This document shows, piece by piece, positions 9,211 to 18,376 of a DNA stretch of 64,000 nucleotides (positions are counted from its first letter, which is position 1; each line of letters begins with the position of its first letter). This stretch comes from an uncultured Verrucomicrobiota bacterium (GTDB lineage: Bacteria > Verrucomicrobiota > Verrucomicrobiia > Limisphaerales > UBA9464). Below the pieces are notes generated by a model. It ran no database searches. It was not told the origin of the DNA and was given only the letters and a program-made list of their open reading frames with translations. Where the stretch lies: contig CAIJLV010000183.1 in NCBI GenBank assembly GCA_903821635.1, positions 1 through 64,000 on the forward strand, written 5' to 3'. A program made the position numbers and the translations under genes.

Positions 9211-10194
9211 GTGCTCTACCCGCTCACGTTTCAACCGATCTTCAAGGAACGGGTCTGGGGTGGTCGCCGCCTCAGTCAACTCTACGGAAAATCGCTGCCC
9301 GCCGGTGTTCCCATCGGCGAAGCATGGGAAATCACCGATCGGCCGGAAGGCGTTTCAGTCATTGCCAATGGCCCATTGGCGGGTCGCGACCTGCGTTGGC
9401 TGATGGAACACCGTGGAGTGGAACTCCTCGGTCGCCCCACCCGGCCCGGCGAACGGTTTCCGTGGCTGATCAAGCTGTTGGATGCCGTGGACGACCTGTC
9501 GTTGCAGGTGCATCCGCCGGCCCACAAGGCGGCGGAACTCCAAGGCGAACCCAAGACCGAGTTGTGGTTCATTGCCGCCACCGACGGCGACGCCAAACTC
9601 TACGTCGGCTTGAAACACGGCGTGACGCCGGCCGAATTCAAACGCCGCTTGGCGGAGGGCTCCGTAGCAGAGTGTTTTCACGTCCACGCCGTGACCCCAG
9701 GGGCAGCCATGTTCGTGCCTAGCGGTCGGGTTCATGCGCTGGGGCGGGGGAACGTCGTGTTCGAGATTCAGCAGAATTCCGACACGACCTATCGGGTGTT
9801 TGACTGGAACCGCTCCGGGCTCGACGGAAAACCCCGCGAACTCCATGTCGCGCAGTCGCTTGCGGCTATTGATTTTGCGGATTTTGAACCCGATCTCGTC
9901 GTTCCGGTCGAACAACCGGACGGTCCCGGAACCCGGAGCCAGTTGGTCCGCCACGATTTGTTTGAGATCGTCCAGCAACGGTTGCCGGCGGGTGCGGGCA
10001 TGAAGGTGGACCCGGCGATTTCCGGCTTGGAAGTATTCGGCGTGACTCAGGGGCGGCTGGAGATCCAGGCCGGTGACGAAACGGTGACGGTGTCCGCCGG
10101 TGGTTTTTGCCTGCTCCCCACCGCGGTCCCAACCGTGCAAGTGCGGGTGCTGCAAGCGGCCGAATTCCTGCGGGTTTCGAAACCGCCCCAATGA
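9211..10194 (+). CDS. manA: Mannose-6-phosphate isomerase, class I
   Basis: Zinc enzyme interconverting mannose 6-phosphate and fructose 6-phosphate, feeding glycoconjugate precursors such as GDP-mannose. 327 residues, matching the short type I (Bacillus-like) form. It opens LTFQPIFKERVWGGRRL. Zinc ligands are visible in LQVHPP (Gln/His), KTELWF (Glu) and the later histidine of SGRVHALG. The family stretch FEIQQNSDTTYRVFDW is present, and a cupin-like C-terminus follows (LEVFGVTQGRLEIQ). The start is GTG at 9211, 8 nt after accA; upstream in-frame starts would run into accA. Third gene of the operon is the membrane TPR protein. Confidence in family high, in the precise role good. Confidence 0.92.
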   Translation: MLYPLTFQPIFKERVWGGRRLSQLYGKSLPAGVPIGEAWEITDRPEGVSVIANGPLAGRDLRWLMEHRGVELLGRPTRPGERFPWLIKLLDAVDDLSLQVHPPAHKAAELQGEPKTELWFIAATDGDAKLYVGLKHGVTPAEFKRRLAEGSVAECFHVHAVTPGAAMFVPSGRVHALGRGNVVFEIQQNSDTTYRVFDWNRSGLDGKPRELHVAQSLAAIDFADFEPDLVVPVEQPDGPGTRSQLVRHDLFEIVQQRLPAGAGMKVDPAISGLEVFGVTQGRLEIQAGDETVTVSAGGFCLLPTAVPTVQVRVLQAAEFLRVSKPPQ

Positions 10195-10209
10195 CGATTT
10201 TTTCTGCGC

Positions 10210-12099
10210 ATGAGTGATTCTGAAAAACAAGCCCACGGTCAGCCTTCCCGAGACCCGATCGAGCCGGATTTGCCGTCTGAATTCGTCGAGGCTTCGCCGC
10301 TGCTGCGGCAGGTCTTCTTTGAGCGTTACTTTCGGGCGGCTGCGATCTTGATGCTGCTGTTTCTGGTTTTTCTCGGGCTCTTCCTGCCCAAGATCTACAC
10401 CTCCACCCCCGAGGGAGTGGTTCCGGCCTACAAGATGAGCGGCTTGGACGTGGTGCAGGCGTGGTCGCTGGCGCGTTCCGCCCGGGCCATGGAAGCGACG
10501 GGCAACCATAACGAAGCGCTATTGGCGTGGCGTTCGGCCGCGCAGAACAATCCCGGCGACCCGCACTATGCCGAGGGTTTGATTCGGTTGGTGGTTAATT
10601 ATCCAGCCACCCGCCGGGAATTTTTGGCCCCGGCCGCTTCGTATGCCTTCTGGCATCTGCAATTGACCAAAACCAACGACGCGTCGCTGGAGTTGGCGGC
10701 CCGGCTTTTCGCCAAATATTCCTTGGATGACTACGCCATCGGTCTGCTCGGGGCGCGGGCGACCAATCTCACCCCGGCGTTGGCGGGCATCTACCTCAAG
10801 TCGCTTTTTCACCAGAGCCGAATGGATCAATTTGGCGAGCTCTGGGCCAGCTACAGCAACGTCCTATCGAACGATCGGGAGATGCAGGTCGTGAGGGCTG
10901 CTTGGCAATCCGGCTGGGGACCTCCGGGCCAGATTTCTCAGGGACGCCAAGCACTGGAAGCGGCGCGGAACGATCCCGCCACCCGTGACTTGGCCCATCG
11001 GTTGAGTCTGCCGATTGCGGTTTCCTTGAGTGACACCTTTGCCTACGAACGCGCTTTGGCGGCGCTGGTAGACAACCATGCTGACCGGGTGCGCGACCAT
11101 GTGGCTTATTGGCGGCTGCTGGTGGTGGCTGGCCGCAGCGCGAAGGCGGCCGAACTGGCGCGCGGCTTTTCCCGGCCCCCGGAAACGCCTGCCGACGCCA
11201 AGGATATGGTGGAAACCCTGATTCCGATGGGAGCCCAGGAATATGCCGCCCAGTTCTTGGAACAGCACTTGCCGGCTTTCTCGTTTCGGCCCGACCTGTG
11301 GGAGCTCATGGGCGAACTGCTCATCACGCTCAAGCAATGGCCGGAACTGCGCGACTTGGCCGTGCGGATGCGCCAAAACCAAATGCTGCGCGAAGACATG
11401 GCGGGTTACGCGTGGTTCCTTGAAGGCCTTTCAAACCTCCGCACCGAGCGGCGAGAGGCGGCCTTGGAGGCGTTTACCCGGGCCGCGGATTTCCCCACGA
11501 CCAACCCGCTGCTCAGCTTCAAGGTTGCCCGCCAGCTTACGACTTTGGGGTATCCCATTCTGGCGACCCGGCTGTTGTCCATGGTGGAAAAAGCTTACGG
11601 TAATCAGGCGATGTATTGGTTCGCGGTGGTTGGGGCCGCCTACGAAGCTCGGCAGTTTGACACCATGCGCGAGGCCGCGGCCCGCGGTTATTTGCTCAAC
11701 ACGAACGAACCGATCTTCATCAGCAATTACGCCGCGATGTTGTTGATGGAGCGGACCAATGCGTCGTTGGCCAGCCAGTTGACGCTGCGGGCCTTGGCGA
11801 GGCGCCCGACGGATATCGGAATGCAGATCAACCACGCTCAGGCCTTGATGCTGAACGGCCGTTTGCAGGAGGCTGAGGAGGCGCTCGGAAAAATCAAAAT
11901 CGACGAGGTCGATTCTTACCTGATCACCGAGCGCAATCTGGCCTATTTCGAGCTCCACGCGAAACTGGGCGACAAGGCAAAGGCGCTCGCAGCGTATCGG
12001 GGAATTGAAGCCCGATTCCTGTTTCTGCCGCAATTGCGGTGGCTGGATCAGGCGTATCTCCAACTGACGGGTGAAAAGCGCCCGGCGCCGACGGATTAG
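10210..12099 (+). CDS. Membrane-anchored TPR-repeat protein
   Basis: 629 residues, function unknown. A soluble N-terminus of about 40 residues is followed by one hydrophobic segment (about 43-61, AAILMLLFLVFLGLFLP), so most of the protein is probably periplasmic. The rest is helical with tetratricopeptide-like pairs: ALLAWRSAAQNNPGDPHYAEG early, ALEAFTRAADFPTTNPLL in the middle and ALRALARRPTDIGMQINHAQAL then AEEALGKIKI near the end. It follows manA by 15 nt and ends an accA-manA operon. Such proteins often organise complexes or cell-envelope assembly. The position next to a glycan-precursor enzyme allows a polysaccharide link, but that is only inference. Confidence 0.7.
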   Translation: MSDSEKQAHGQPSRDPIEPDLPSEFVEASPLLRQVFFERYFRAAAILMLLFLVFLGLFLPKIYTSTPEGVVPAYKMSGLDVVQAWSLARSARAMEATGNHNEALLAWRSAAQNNPGDPHYAEGLIRLVVNYPATRREFLAPAASYAFWHLQLTKTNDASLELAARLFAKYSLDDYAIGLLGARATNLTPALAGIYLKSLFHQSRMDQFGELWASYSNVLSNDREMQVVRAAWQSGWGPPGQISQGRQALEAARNDPATRDLAHRLSLPIAVSLSDTFAYERALAALVDNHADRVRDHVAYWRLLVVAGRSAKAAELARGFSRPPETPADAKDMVETLIPMGAQEYAAQFLEQHLPAFSFRPDLWELMGELLITLKQWPELRDLAVRMRQNQMLREDMAGYAWFLEGLSNLRTERREAALEAFTRAADFPTTNPLLSFKVARQLTTLGYPILATRLLSMVEKAYGNQAMYWFAVVGAAYEARQFDTMREAAARGYLLNTNEPIFISNYAAMLLMERTNASLASQLTLRALARRPTDIGMQINHAQALMLNGRLQEAEEALGKIKIDEVDSYLITERNLAYFELHAKLGDKAKALAAYRGIEARFLFLPQLRWLDQAYLQLTGEKRPAPTD

Positions 12100-12194
12100 G
12101 CGCCGCTAGGTTCGCCGAGGGAGGCGAAAAGTGGGGGGAAGCGGAATACGGTTGAAACATTCCTCCCCGACCCGGGTTTGATCTTTGCCGCGGG

Positions 12195-12220
12195 GTGGGT
12201 GAGCTGATGGGTTCACCCAC
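12195..12220. terminator. Stem-loop between TPR gene and lipoprotein gene
   Basis: 8-bp perfect stem (GTGGGTGA 12195-12202 / TCACCCAC 12213-12220) with a 10-nt loop, 24 nt before the lipoprotein ATG. There is no T-tract. It could end the accA operon or affect translation of the next gene. Confidence 0.35.
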
Positions 12221-12243
12221 TGCTTTGTGGGTCCCTTGTTTCC

Positions 12244-12582
12244 ATGAAAATTCCCCTTTTACTAGTGCTTTCCGCCGCCTTGGTGAGCGGTTGCATCCAC
12301 ACCCACGAAACCGTCATTAACGACGTGTCCCGCACGGCGGTTGAGTTCGAGAATGACGCGGCCGCCCGGGATTTTTACGAAGCGATCAGCCGACTGCCCA
12401 ATGGCGGGCAGCAACAGGAGAGCAAGACGGAGATCTCGATTCCCATCGTCTTTGAACACGAACGGAAGGTGGTTCGCGGTCCCAATCAAGCCTTCAACCA
12501 AGCCGTCAATCGCTGTGATACCAATCGCGATGGCAAGATCAGCGAAGCTGAGGCGCGAATCTTCGGGGCCACGGTTAGGTAA
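12244..12582 (+). CDS. Small lipoprotein with one EF-hand motif
   Basis: 112 residues. The N-terminus is a lipoprotein signal with lipobox LVSGC, the lipidated cysteine being residue 17. Near the C-terminus, residues about 92-103 read DTNRDGKISEAE, a complete 12-position EF-hand loop (Asp at 1, Asn at 3, Asp at 5, Ser at 9, Glu at 12), so calcium binding is plausible. The middle (EFENDAAARDFYEAISRL) is not recognised. It stands between the accA operon and secA, with a 16-bp palindrome (12602-12617) after it. Similar one-EF-hand lipoproteins are common in Verrucomicrobia and Planctomycetes; function unknown. Confidence 0.75.
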   Translation: MKIPLLLVLSAALVSGCIHTHETVINDVSRTAVEFENDAAARDFYEAISRLPNGGQQQESKTEISIPIVFEHERKVVRGPNQAFNQAVNRCDTNRDGKISEAEARIFGATVR

Positions 12583-12651
12583 CTTGGCTTGGGCGTCATT
12601 GGCCGCCCGCGGGCGGCGATCAAGCTACCTGAGGGATGTTTGTTTCAGCCT

Positions 12652-12680
12652 TTGACGCTGGTTTCCTCGGAACCTAGCCT
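12652..12680 (+). promoter_or_regulatory. Predicted sigma70 promoter of secA
   Basis: TTGACG (12652-12657), a 17-nt spacer and TAGCCT (12675-12680), 27 nt before the secA ATG. Spacing is ideal; the -10 is a partial match. Confidence 0.5.
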
Positions 12681-12707
12681 CGCGCCCCGTAAAAGAACGG
12701 CTTCGCC

Positions 12708-15700
12708 ATGTTAGGTCTGATCATCAAAAAAATCTTTGGCTCCCGCAACGAACGTGAGGTGCGGAAGCTCCGTCCGCTCGTGGCGAAGATCAACGAGTTC
12801 GAACAGCAGCTCCAAGCGCAGCCCGAGGAGGTGCTCCGCCAGAAGACCGCAGCTTGGAAGGAAAAGCTCGCTGGCATTAACGACAACGAGGAACTCCGCC
12901 GAGAATTAGAGGCTATCCTACCCGAGGCGTTCGCCGTGGTTAAGAATGCCTGCCGCCGCATGGTATCAGGCAAGGTGACGTTCCAAGTGCGGGGGCATGA
13001 CCTCCCTTGGCACATGGTGCCCTTCGACGTGCAGTTGATCGGGGGCATGGCTCTGCACAAGGGTTCCATCGCCGAAATGGCCACTGGCGAAGGCAAGACG
13101 CTGGTCGGCACTCTGCCAGTCTATCTCAACGCGCTCAGTGGGCGCGGCGTCCACGTGGTCACCGTCAACGACTACCTTGCGGCGCGCGATGCTGAGTGGA
13201 TGGGCGCGCTCTACAAATATCTCGGTCTGACGGTCGGCTGCATCCTGCACGACCAACCGCCCTCCGTGCGCCGGCAGATGTATGCCTGCGACATCACTTA
13301 CGGCACCAACGCCGAGTTTGGTTTCGATTACCTGCGGGATAATGGCATGGCTACCTCGAAGGAGGAGCAGGTCCAGCGCGGACATTACTTCGCCATTGTG
13401 GACGAAGTGGACTCCATCCTCATCGACGAGGCCCGCACCCCGTTGATCATCTCCGGGCCCGCCGTGGTCTCCGTCGAGCAGAAGTATCGCGAGTGGAAAC
13501 CCACGGTGGAGCGCATCGTCCGCCAGCAGCAAGCGCTTGTCGCGGAGTTGCTCAAGGAAGCCAGCGCAATCTTAGAGCAACTAGCTGGCGCGCCCAAAGA
13601 CGCCGCCGAACTGGAACGCAAACTCTCGGCGTTGCTCTACCGGGCCAAATTGGGGCAACCGCGGTCGGAAGAACTGCTGCGCTTCTTTGAGGAGCCGGCC
13701 AACCAAAAACGCGTTCAGGCTTATGAGTCGGAGCTGCACACCGACCAGTCCAAGAAGCAGCTCTATGCCGAAAAGGAAGAGCTCTACTTCGCGATTGAAG
13801 AAAAATCCCACGAAGCCGACCTGACTGAAAAAGGCCGGAGCTTCATTTCGCCGAATGATCCCGACGCCTTCGTCTTGCCGGATTTGGCGACCCAGTTCAG
13901 CGCGATCGATGGCGATCTGGCGCTCGACCTCCGCACCCGCCTCGAAAAGAAACAGGCGCTACAAGCCGCCTTCGAGGAGCGCGCCCAAGTCATCCACGCG
14001 ATTTCACAACTGCTCAAGGCTTACAGCATCTACCAGTGTGACGTCCAATACGTGATCCAAGACAACAAGGTTATCATCGTGGACGAACACACCGGCCGCC
14101 TGATGACGGGTCGCCGTTGGAGCGACGGTCTGCATCAGGCCGTAGAAGCCAAGGAAGACGTCGAGATCGAACGCGAAACCCAGACCCTCGCGACCATCAC
14201 GATCCAAAACTACTTTCGCCTTTACCTGAAACTCGCGGGCATGACCGGCACCGCCGAGACCGAGGCCCAGGAGTTCTTCGACATCTACAAGCTCGGGGTA
14301 ATGACGATTCCGACCAACCGGCCCAATATCCGCAAGGACCGGAACGATTCCGTTTACAAGACCCGGCGCGAAAAATTCCAAGCCGTCATCGGCGAAATTC
14401 GCGAGATGCACTCCAAGGGCCGGCCAGTGCTGGTCGGCACCGTCTCCGTCGAGACCAGCGAAATGCTGGGGCGGGCGTTGAAAAAAGAAGGGCTCGTCCA
14501 CGCCGTGTTGAACGCCAAGTTCCACCAGCAAGAAGCCGAGATCATCACCCGGGCTGGGCAAAAGGGCGCCATCACCATCGCTACCAACATGGCGGGCCGT
14601 GGCACCGACATTAAGCTCGGTGAAGGCGTTTCCGAAGTCGGCGGCCTGCATGTGCTGGGCACAGAGCGTCACGAATCCCGGCGCATTGACCGCCAGTTGC
14701 GCGGCCGTTGTTCCCGCCAGGGCGATCCGGGGTCGTCCCACTTCTTCATCTCGCTGGAAGACGATTTGATGCGGCTCTTCGGCTCCGACCGCATTACGCG
14801 CATCATGGAGCGCATGGGGCTTGAAGAAGGCCAGGAACTCGAACATCCGCTGCTGAACCGCTCCATCGAACAGGCGCAAAAGCGGGTTGAGCAGCACAAC
14901 TTCCAGCAACGCAAACGGACGCTCGAATACGACGACGTGATGAACAAGCAGCGCGAAGTCATCTACGGCTTCCGCAACGACATCATCCAGTCCACCGACG
15001 TTCGCGACCGTCTCATGGATGTCATGGAGGAAGTCGTCCTGCTCAAGACCCAGGAATTTTCAGCCAATGACACGGATGCGGTCGAATGGAACATCCGCGG
15101 CTTGGCCGATTGGGTGAACCTCACGTTTCCGATTGGCTTGCCCGAAGAGGAACTGGTCAAAGTCGCCCACGGTGGCAAGCAGGCGCCCGTGGCGGAGTCG
15201 ATGTTCGACGGGCTCAACGAACAGCAATTTGCCGTCGCAACCTTCCTGATTAAGTCCGTCCGCGACGCCTACGAACTCAAGGTCAGCCTCGAACGTCCCG
15301 AAGCGCTCGCGAGCTTGGAACGCTACACCGTGCTCAGCGCCATCGACCGGCTGTGGCAGGAACACCTTTACGCGATGGATTCGCTCCGCAGCCACATCGG
15401 TCTGCGCGCCTACGGGCAACGCGACCCGCTGATCGAATACAAGGCCGAAGCGTTCAAGCTCTTCGACGAACTGATGGTCAACATCAAGAGCGAGATCTGC
15501 TCCAACATCTTCCGGAGCGCTTCGAGCCTGATGGCCTTTGAACAGTTCCTGCACAACCTGCCGCAGATTACGGTGCACCAGACCGCCAATGCCTTCCGCG
15601 AGGTCTCCCAAGCGCAAAGTCAGACTGCGGCCAGCGGTCCCGGCAGTGAAATGGTGACCGAAGCCAACGAAGCGCTCGCTAAAGCCCAACCCGTGCGCAA

Positions 15701-15779
15701 CACCATGCCGCAGGTGGGGCGAAACGACCCGTGCCCCTGCGGCAGCGGTAAAAAATTCAAGAACTGCTGCGGCCGCTGA
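12708..15779 (+). CDS. secA: Preprotein translocase ATPase SecA
   Basis: ATP-driven motor of the Sec pathway, acting at the inner membrane with SecYEG. 1023 residues against about 900 in E. coli. The DEAD-like motor is complete: Walker A in [11 protein letters not shown], Walker B in [23 protein letters not shown] [12 protein letters not shown], and [17 protein letters not shown] with SRQGDPGSS. The C-terminus keeps the zinc motif [13 protein letters not shown], which binds SecB or ribosomes in other bacteria. The extra length is mainly a charged helical insertion (about 13490-13830) just after the ARTPLIISG motif, including [16 protein letters not shown] and [14 protein letters not shown]. 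Long SecA forms with inserts here occur in Bacteroidetes- and PVC-type bacteria. A Dus gene follows after 27 nt. Confidence 0.97.
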   Translation: MLGLIIKKIFGSRNEREVRKLRPLVAKINEFEQQLQAQPEEVLRQKTAAWKEKLAGINDNEELRRELEAILPEAFAVVKNACRRMVSGKVTFQVRGHDLPWHMVPFDVQLIGGMALHKGSIAEMATGEGKTLVGTLPVYLNALSGRGVHVVTVNDYLAARDAEWMGALYKYLGLTVGCILHDQPPSVRRQMYACDITYGTNAEFGFDYLRDNGMATSKEEQVQRGHYFAIVDEVDSILIDEARTPLIISGPAVVSVEQKYREWKPTVERIVRQQQALVAELLKEASAILEQLAGAPKDAAELERKLSALLYRAKLGQPRSEELLRFFEEPANQKRVQAYESELHTDQSKKQLYAEKEELYFAIEEKSHEADLTEKGRSFISPNDPDAFVLPDLATQFSAIDGDLALDLRTRLEKKQALQAAFEERAQVIHAISQLLKAYSIYQCDVQYVIQDNKVIIVDEHTGRLMTGRRWSDGLHQAVEAKEDVEIERETQTLATITIQNYFRLYLKLAGMTGTAETEAQEFFDIYKLGVMTIPTNRPNIRKDRNDSVYKTRREKFQAVIGEIREMHSKGRPVLVGTVSVETSEMLGRALKKEGLVHAVLNAKFHQQEAEIITRAGQKGAITIATNMAGRGTDIKLGEGVSEVGGLHVLGTERHESRRIDRQLRGRCSRQGDPGSSHFFISLEDDLMRLFGSDRITRIMERMGLEEGQELEHPLLNRSIEQAQKRVEQHNFQQRKRTLEYDDVMNKQREVIYGFRNDIIQSTDVRDRLMDVMEEVVLLKTQEFSANDTDAVEWNIRGLADWVNLTFPIGLPEEELVKVAHGGKQAPVAESMFDGLNEQQFAVATFLIKSVRDAYELKVSLERPEALASLERYTVLSAIDRLWQEHLYAMDSLRSHIGLRAYGQRDPLIEYKAEAFKLFDELMVNIKSEICSNIFRSASSLMAFEQFLHNLPQITVHQTANAFREVSQAQSQTAASGPGSEMVTEANEALAKAQPVRNTMPQVGRNDPCPCGSGKKFKNCCGR

Positions 15780-15806
15780 ACGGCAGCGGTTGCGGTGGTG
15801 AGCACC

Positions 15807-16928
15807 ATGCGCGGCCCGATCCGATTCGGCTCCTTGGAGCTGAAGTCCAACCTGTTTCTCTCGCCGCTGGCGGGTTACACCAACCTGCCGTTTCGCATCG
15901 TCGCCCGGGAAATCGGCGGGCTTGACCTAGCCACCACCGACCTCGTCAACGCCCGCTCGCTGCTCGAAAAGAACCGCAAGGCCTTTAAGCTCATCGAAAC
16001 CGACGGGCGCGACCGGCCGCTGGCGGTGCAACTCTTCGGCAGTGTGCCCGAGGAAATGCGAGATGCTGCACTGCAACTCGAAGCGCTCGGCACCAGTTCC
16101 ATCGACATCAACATGGGCTGTCCGGTGAAAAAGGTCTGCCGGGTTGGAGGTGGTTCGGCGATGATGACCGAACTCGATCGCACCGCGAACTTGGTTCGCA
16201 CCATGGTGAACGCGCTGAAGATCCCCGTGACCGCCAAGATGCGCCTCGGCTGGGATGACGATAACCTCACGGCCCCCGAATTGGCCCGCACGCTGGAAGA
16301 CGCCGGCATCGCGGCCGTTTTTGTGCATGGCCGCACGCGTGAACAGGGCTTCAGTGGCTCGGTCAACCTCGCCGGCATCCGGGCCGTGGTGCAGGCGGTC
16401 AAATCCATTCCGGTCATCGGCAACGGCGATGTGACCACTCCCGAGGCGGCGCGAAAAATGTTCAACGACACCGGGTGCGCCGGCGTCAGCGTCGGCCGCG
16501 GAGCTTTCTACGATCCCTGGATCTTTGTCCGCACGCGCCATCATCTCGACACCGGTGACTTGCGCCCGGAGGCGACGTTTGTGGAGCGGACCAAGGTGAT
16601 GTGTCGCCATCTCGACCTGATGACTGAGATCTTCGGGGAAGAGTTGGGCTGCGTCATGTTCCGGAAAGTGGCGCCTTGGTATGCGCGGCGCTTTGGGCCG
16701 GTGGCGGAATTCAACAAGCGGGTGGTGCAGTTAAAGTCGCGAGCTGAATTCCACGAAATTCTCGCCAACTACCAACTTTGGCGGCGGCAGTTTTGCGACG
16801 ATCAAGGGGAGCTCCTGCCTCGCTTCCGCCCGGCGGCGATGGTGGCCAGCTTTATGCGCGAGGACGGCCCGCCCAGCACCACGCGCACCGCCATCCCGGT
16901 GCCGCGAGGGCCGGTCGAAATCTGGTGA
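15807..16928 (+). CDS. dusB: tRNA dihydrouridine synthase (Dus family, DusB-like)
   Basis: FMN-dependent reductase that converts uridines of tRNA to dihydrouridine. The frame begins with GTG at 15795, but the ATG at 15807 starts directly at the family pattern (FGSLELKSNLFLSPLAGYTNLPFR), giving 373 residues. Key features are the TIM-barrel Dus signature with catalytic cysteine in INMGCPVKKVCRVGGGSAMM, the FMN/RNA-binding strand PVTAKMRLGWD, VFVHGRTREQGFSG and PVIGNGDVTTPEAA. A C-terminal helical tRNA-recognition domain follows. It lies 27 nt after secA and probably shares its transcript. DusB is the best subgroup on the GCPVKKV motif, but subgroup assignment is less certain than family. Confidence 0.9.
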   Translation: MRGPIRFGSLELKSNLFLSPLAGYTNLPFRIVAREIGGLDLATTDLVNARSLLEKNRKAFKLIETDGRDRPLAVQLFGSVPEEMRDAALQLEALGTSSIDINMGCPVKKVCRVGGGSAMMTELDRTANLVRTMVNALKIPVTAKMRLGWDDDNLTAPELARTLEDAGIAAVFVHGRTREQGFSGSVNLAGIRAVVQAVKSIPVIGNGDVTTPEAARKMFNDTGCAGVSVGRGAFYDPWIFVRTRHHLDTGDLRPEATFVERTKVMCRHLDLMTEIFGEELGCVMFRKVAPWYARRFGPVAEFNKRVVQLKSRAEFHEILANYQLWRRQFCDDQGELLPRFRPAAMVASFMREDGPPSTTRTAIPVPRGPVEIW

Positions 16929-17120
16929 TCGGTTTGCCCGTGGCGCCCGGCGGCGGGGAGTGACCGCCCGCCGGCGGCAGGATTCATCGCAGGGAAAGGG
17001 GAATGACCACGGCGCATAGGCGCGAAGCTCAGCAAGGTTGCCACCGCCCTGCCGACTGATTACAACCACGGCTGTTACTTTCTGCGAATTGCGTCCTGCC
17101 CCGTTTGTTCCGTCCATATC

Positions 17121-17657
17121 GTGCCAGCTTATCCCCCCAATACACCGCCTCCGAAACGCGGCCGCGTTAGCGCCGGGTTGCTGATGTTTCGTCGGCAGGC
17201 AGGGTTTTTGGAGGTTTTCATCGCGCACCCGGGCGGCCCTTGGTTTCCGCACCGCGATTTCGATGTCTGGACTATTCCCAAGGGCGAGATTGAGCCGAAC
17301 GAGGAGCCGCTGGCGGCCGCGATTCGGGAATTCCGGGAGGAAGTGGGACTAGAATCACAACCGCCCTATTTCCCTCTCGGCTCGATCAAACAGCGCGGAG
17401 GCAAGACGGTCCATGCTTGGGGTTTTGAGGGCGATTGGGACGAATCCCGGCCGATCCGCAGCAATTCCATGCAGGTCGAGTGGCCGCCGGGCTCCGGTCG
17501 GATGACGAGTTGGCCGGAAATCGACAAGGCGGAGTTTTTCAGCATCGTCGCCGCCCGGGAGAAATTGAAGTTGGCGCAACATCCCCTGCTGGACCGGTTG
17601 GTTACTGCCTTAGCCCAAAACAGTGCTCAAGCCGGCTTACCCGCGCCGCCGGCTTGA
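17121..17657 (+). CDS. NUDIX hydrolase
   Basis: 178 residues. The Nudix box is complete: Gly, five residues, Glu, seven residues, then REFREEVGL within GEIEPNEE through EEVGLE. The surrounding GGPWFPHRDFDVWTIPKGEIE and the later WPEIDKAEFFSI place it with the diadenosine-polyphosphate/NTP pyrophosphohydrolase-like group that often has W-T-I-P-K-G-E. GTG at 17121 is used as start. A methionine further in would cut into the domain. Substrate unknown; a house-cleaning role is typical. It converges on the Dabb gene 45 bp away. Confidence 0.88.
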   Translation: MPAYPPNTPPPKRGRVSAGLLMFRRQAGFLEVFIAHPGGPWFPHRDFDVWTIPKGEIEPNEEPLAAAIREFREEVGLESQPPYFPLGSIKQRGGKTVHAWGFEGDWDESRPIRSNSMQVEWPPGSGRMTSWPEIDKAEFFSIVAAREKLKLAQHPLLDRLVTALAQNSAQAGLPAPPA

Positions 17658-17702
17658 GGTGTTTTGAGCGGTTTCGCCGCCCGAAACCTCCGAGGTGTTC
17701 GG

Positions 17703-18143
17703 TCACTCCTTGGTCCAGAAATCGGCGACGAACACGTCCCCGAGCAGCGGACCGACCAATTTCCCAAATTCCTTGTGGTCGGGATGCACCAGATACGCGT
17801 CGCGATCCGCCTCGGCGGCAAACGTCAAAACCCAGACGTGGGTGCAGCCCTTGTTGAGTCCCTCCGGGCTATTGTTCAGGCCCCACACCAATTTCTTGAT
17901 CTGGGGAATCTTGGTCTTCAGCGCCCGGAAGGCTTCTTCAACCCGGTGGATCTCGTCCTGGGTGGTGGCGTCCTTGAATTTGAAGGAGACGACGTGCAGC
18001 AACTGCGATTTCGCACCCTTGGCCGGTTTGCTGGCGTCGGCTTTGCCGGCGGGCTTTTTCTTGGCCTCGGCGGCGGCGGCGGTGAGCGCGGTGACACCGA
18101 TGGTGGCGATCAATGCCAACCCTGCGAGCAGCGTGAACTTCAT
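17703..18143 (-). CDS. Exported Dabb (stress-response A/B barrel) protein
   Basis: 146 residues from the ATG at 18141-18143, which begins a signal peptide (KFTLLAGLALIATIGVTALTAAAAEA). A short Lys/Ala-rich linker follows, then the Dabb ferredoxin-like domain: LLHVVSFKFKDATTQDEIHRV, IKKLVWGLNNSPEG and the end HPDHKEFGKLVGPLLGDVFVADF, where the final histidine and barrel residues match the family. Dabb proteins form dimeric barrels; in Verrucomicrobia and Planctomycetes secreted copies are common and their function is not known. A 13-codon upstream extension would spoil the signal peptide, so I reject it. Confidence 0.85.
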   Translation of the reverse strand: MKFTLLAGLALIATIGVTALTAAAAEAKKKPAGKADASKPAKGAKSQLLHVVSFKFKDATTQDEIHRVEEAFRALKTKIPQIKKLVWGLNNSPEGLNKGCTHVWVLTFAAEADRDAYLVHPDHKEFGKLVGPLLGDVFVADFWTKE

Positions 18144-18376
18144 GTGGTGCGGCCAGCGTAGGAACCTACGCGCGCAGGGCAAGTGCGACCCGATTTCGGC
18201 AAAAAGCTAAACCGGCCTGCGTTCGTTCTCAGCGCGATTTGCTGCCCCAACCAGTTTGCCGTTGACCCCCTTTTGACGCGGCGAGTTCACTTTGCCCATC
18301 CCGCCGGTCCGGAGGCGCCATTTGAGGCCGCCGCCATTTTGCCCGGCGACAGTTACCTATCAGTCCAACCGTTCGC

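Noticed and set aside
12602..12617. 16-bp perfect palindrome GCCGCCCGCGGGCGGC before secA
   Set aside because: In high-GC DNA such palindromes occur by chance. There is no T-tract, and it overlaps no other signal, so I do not call it an operator or terminator.
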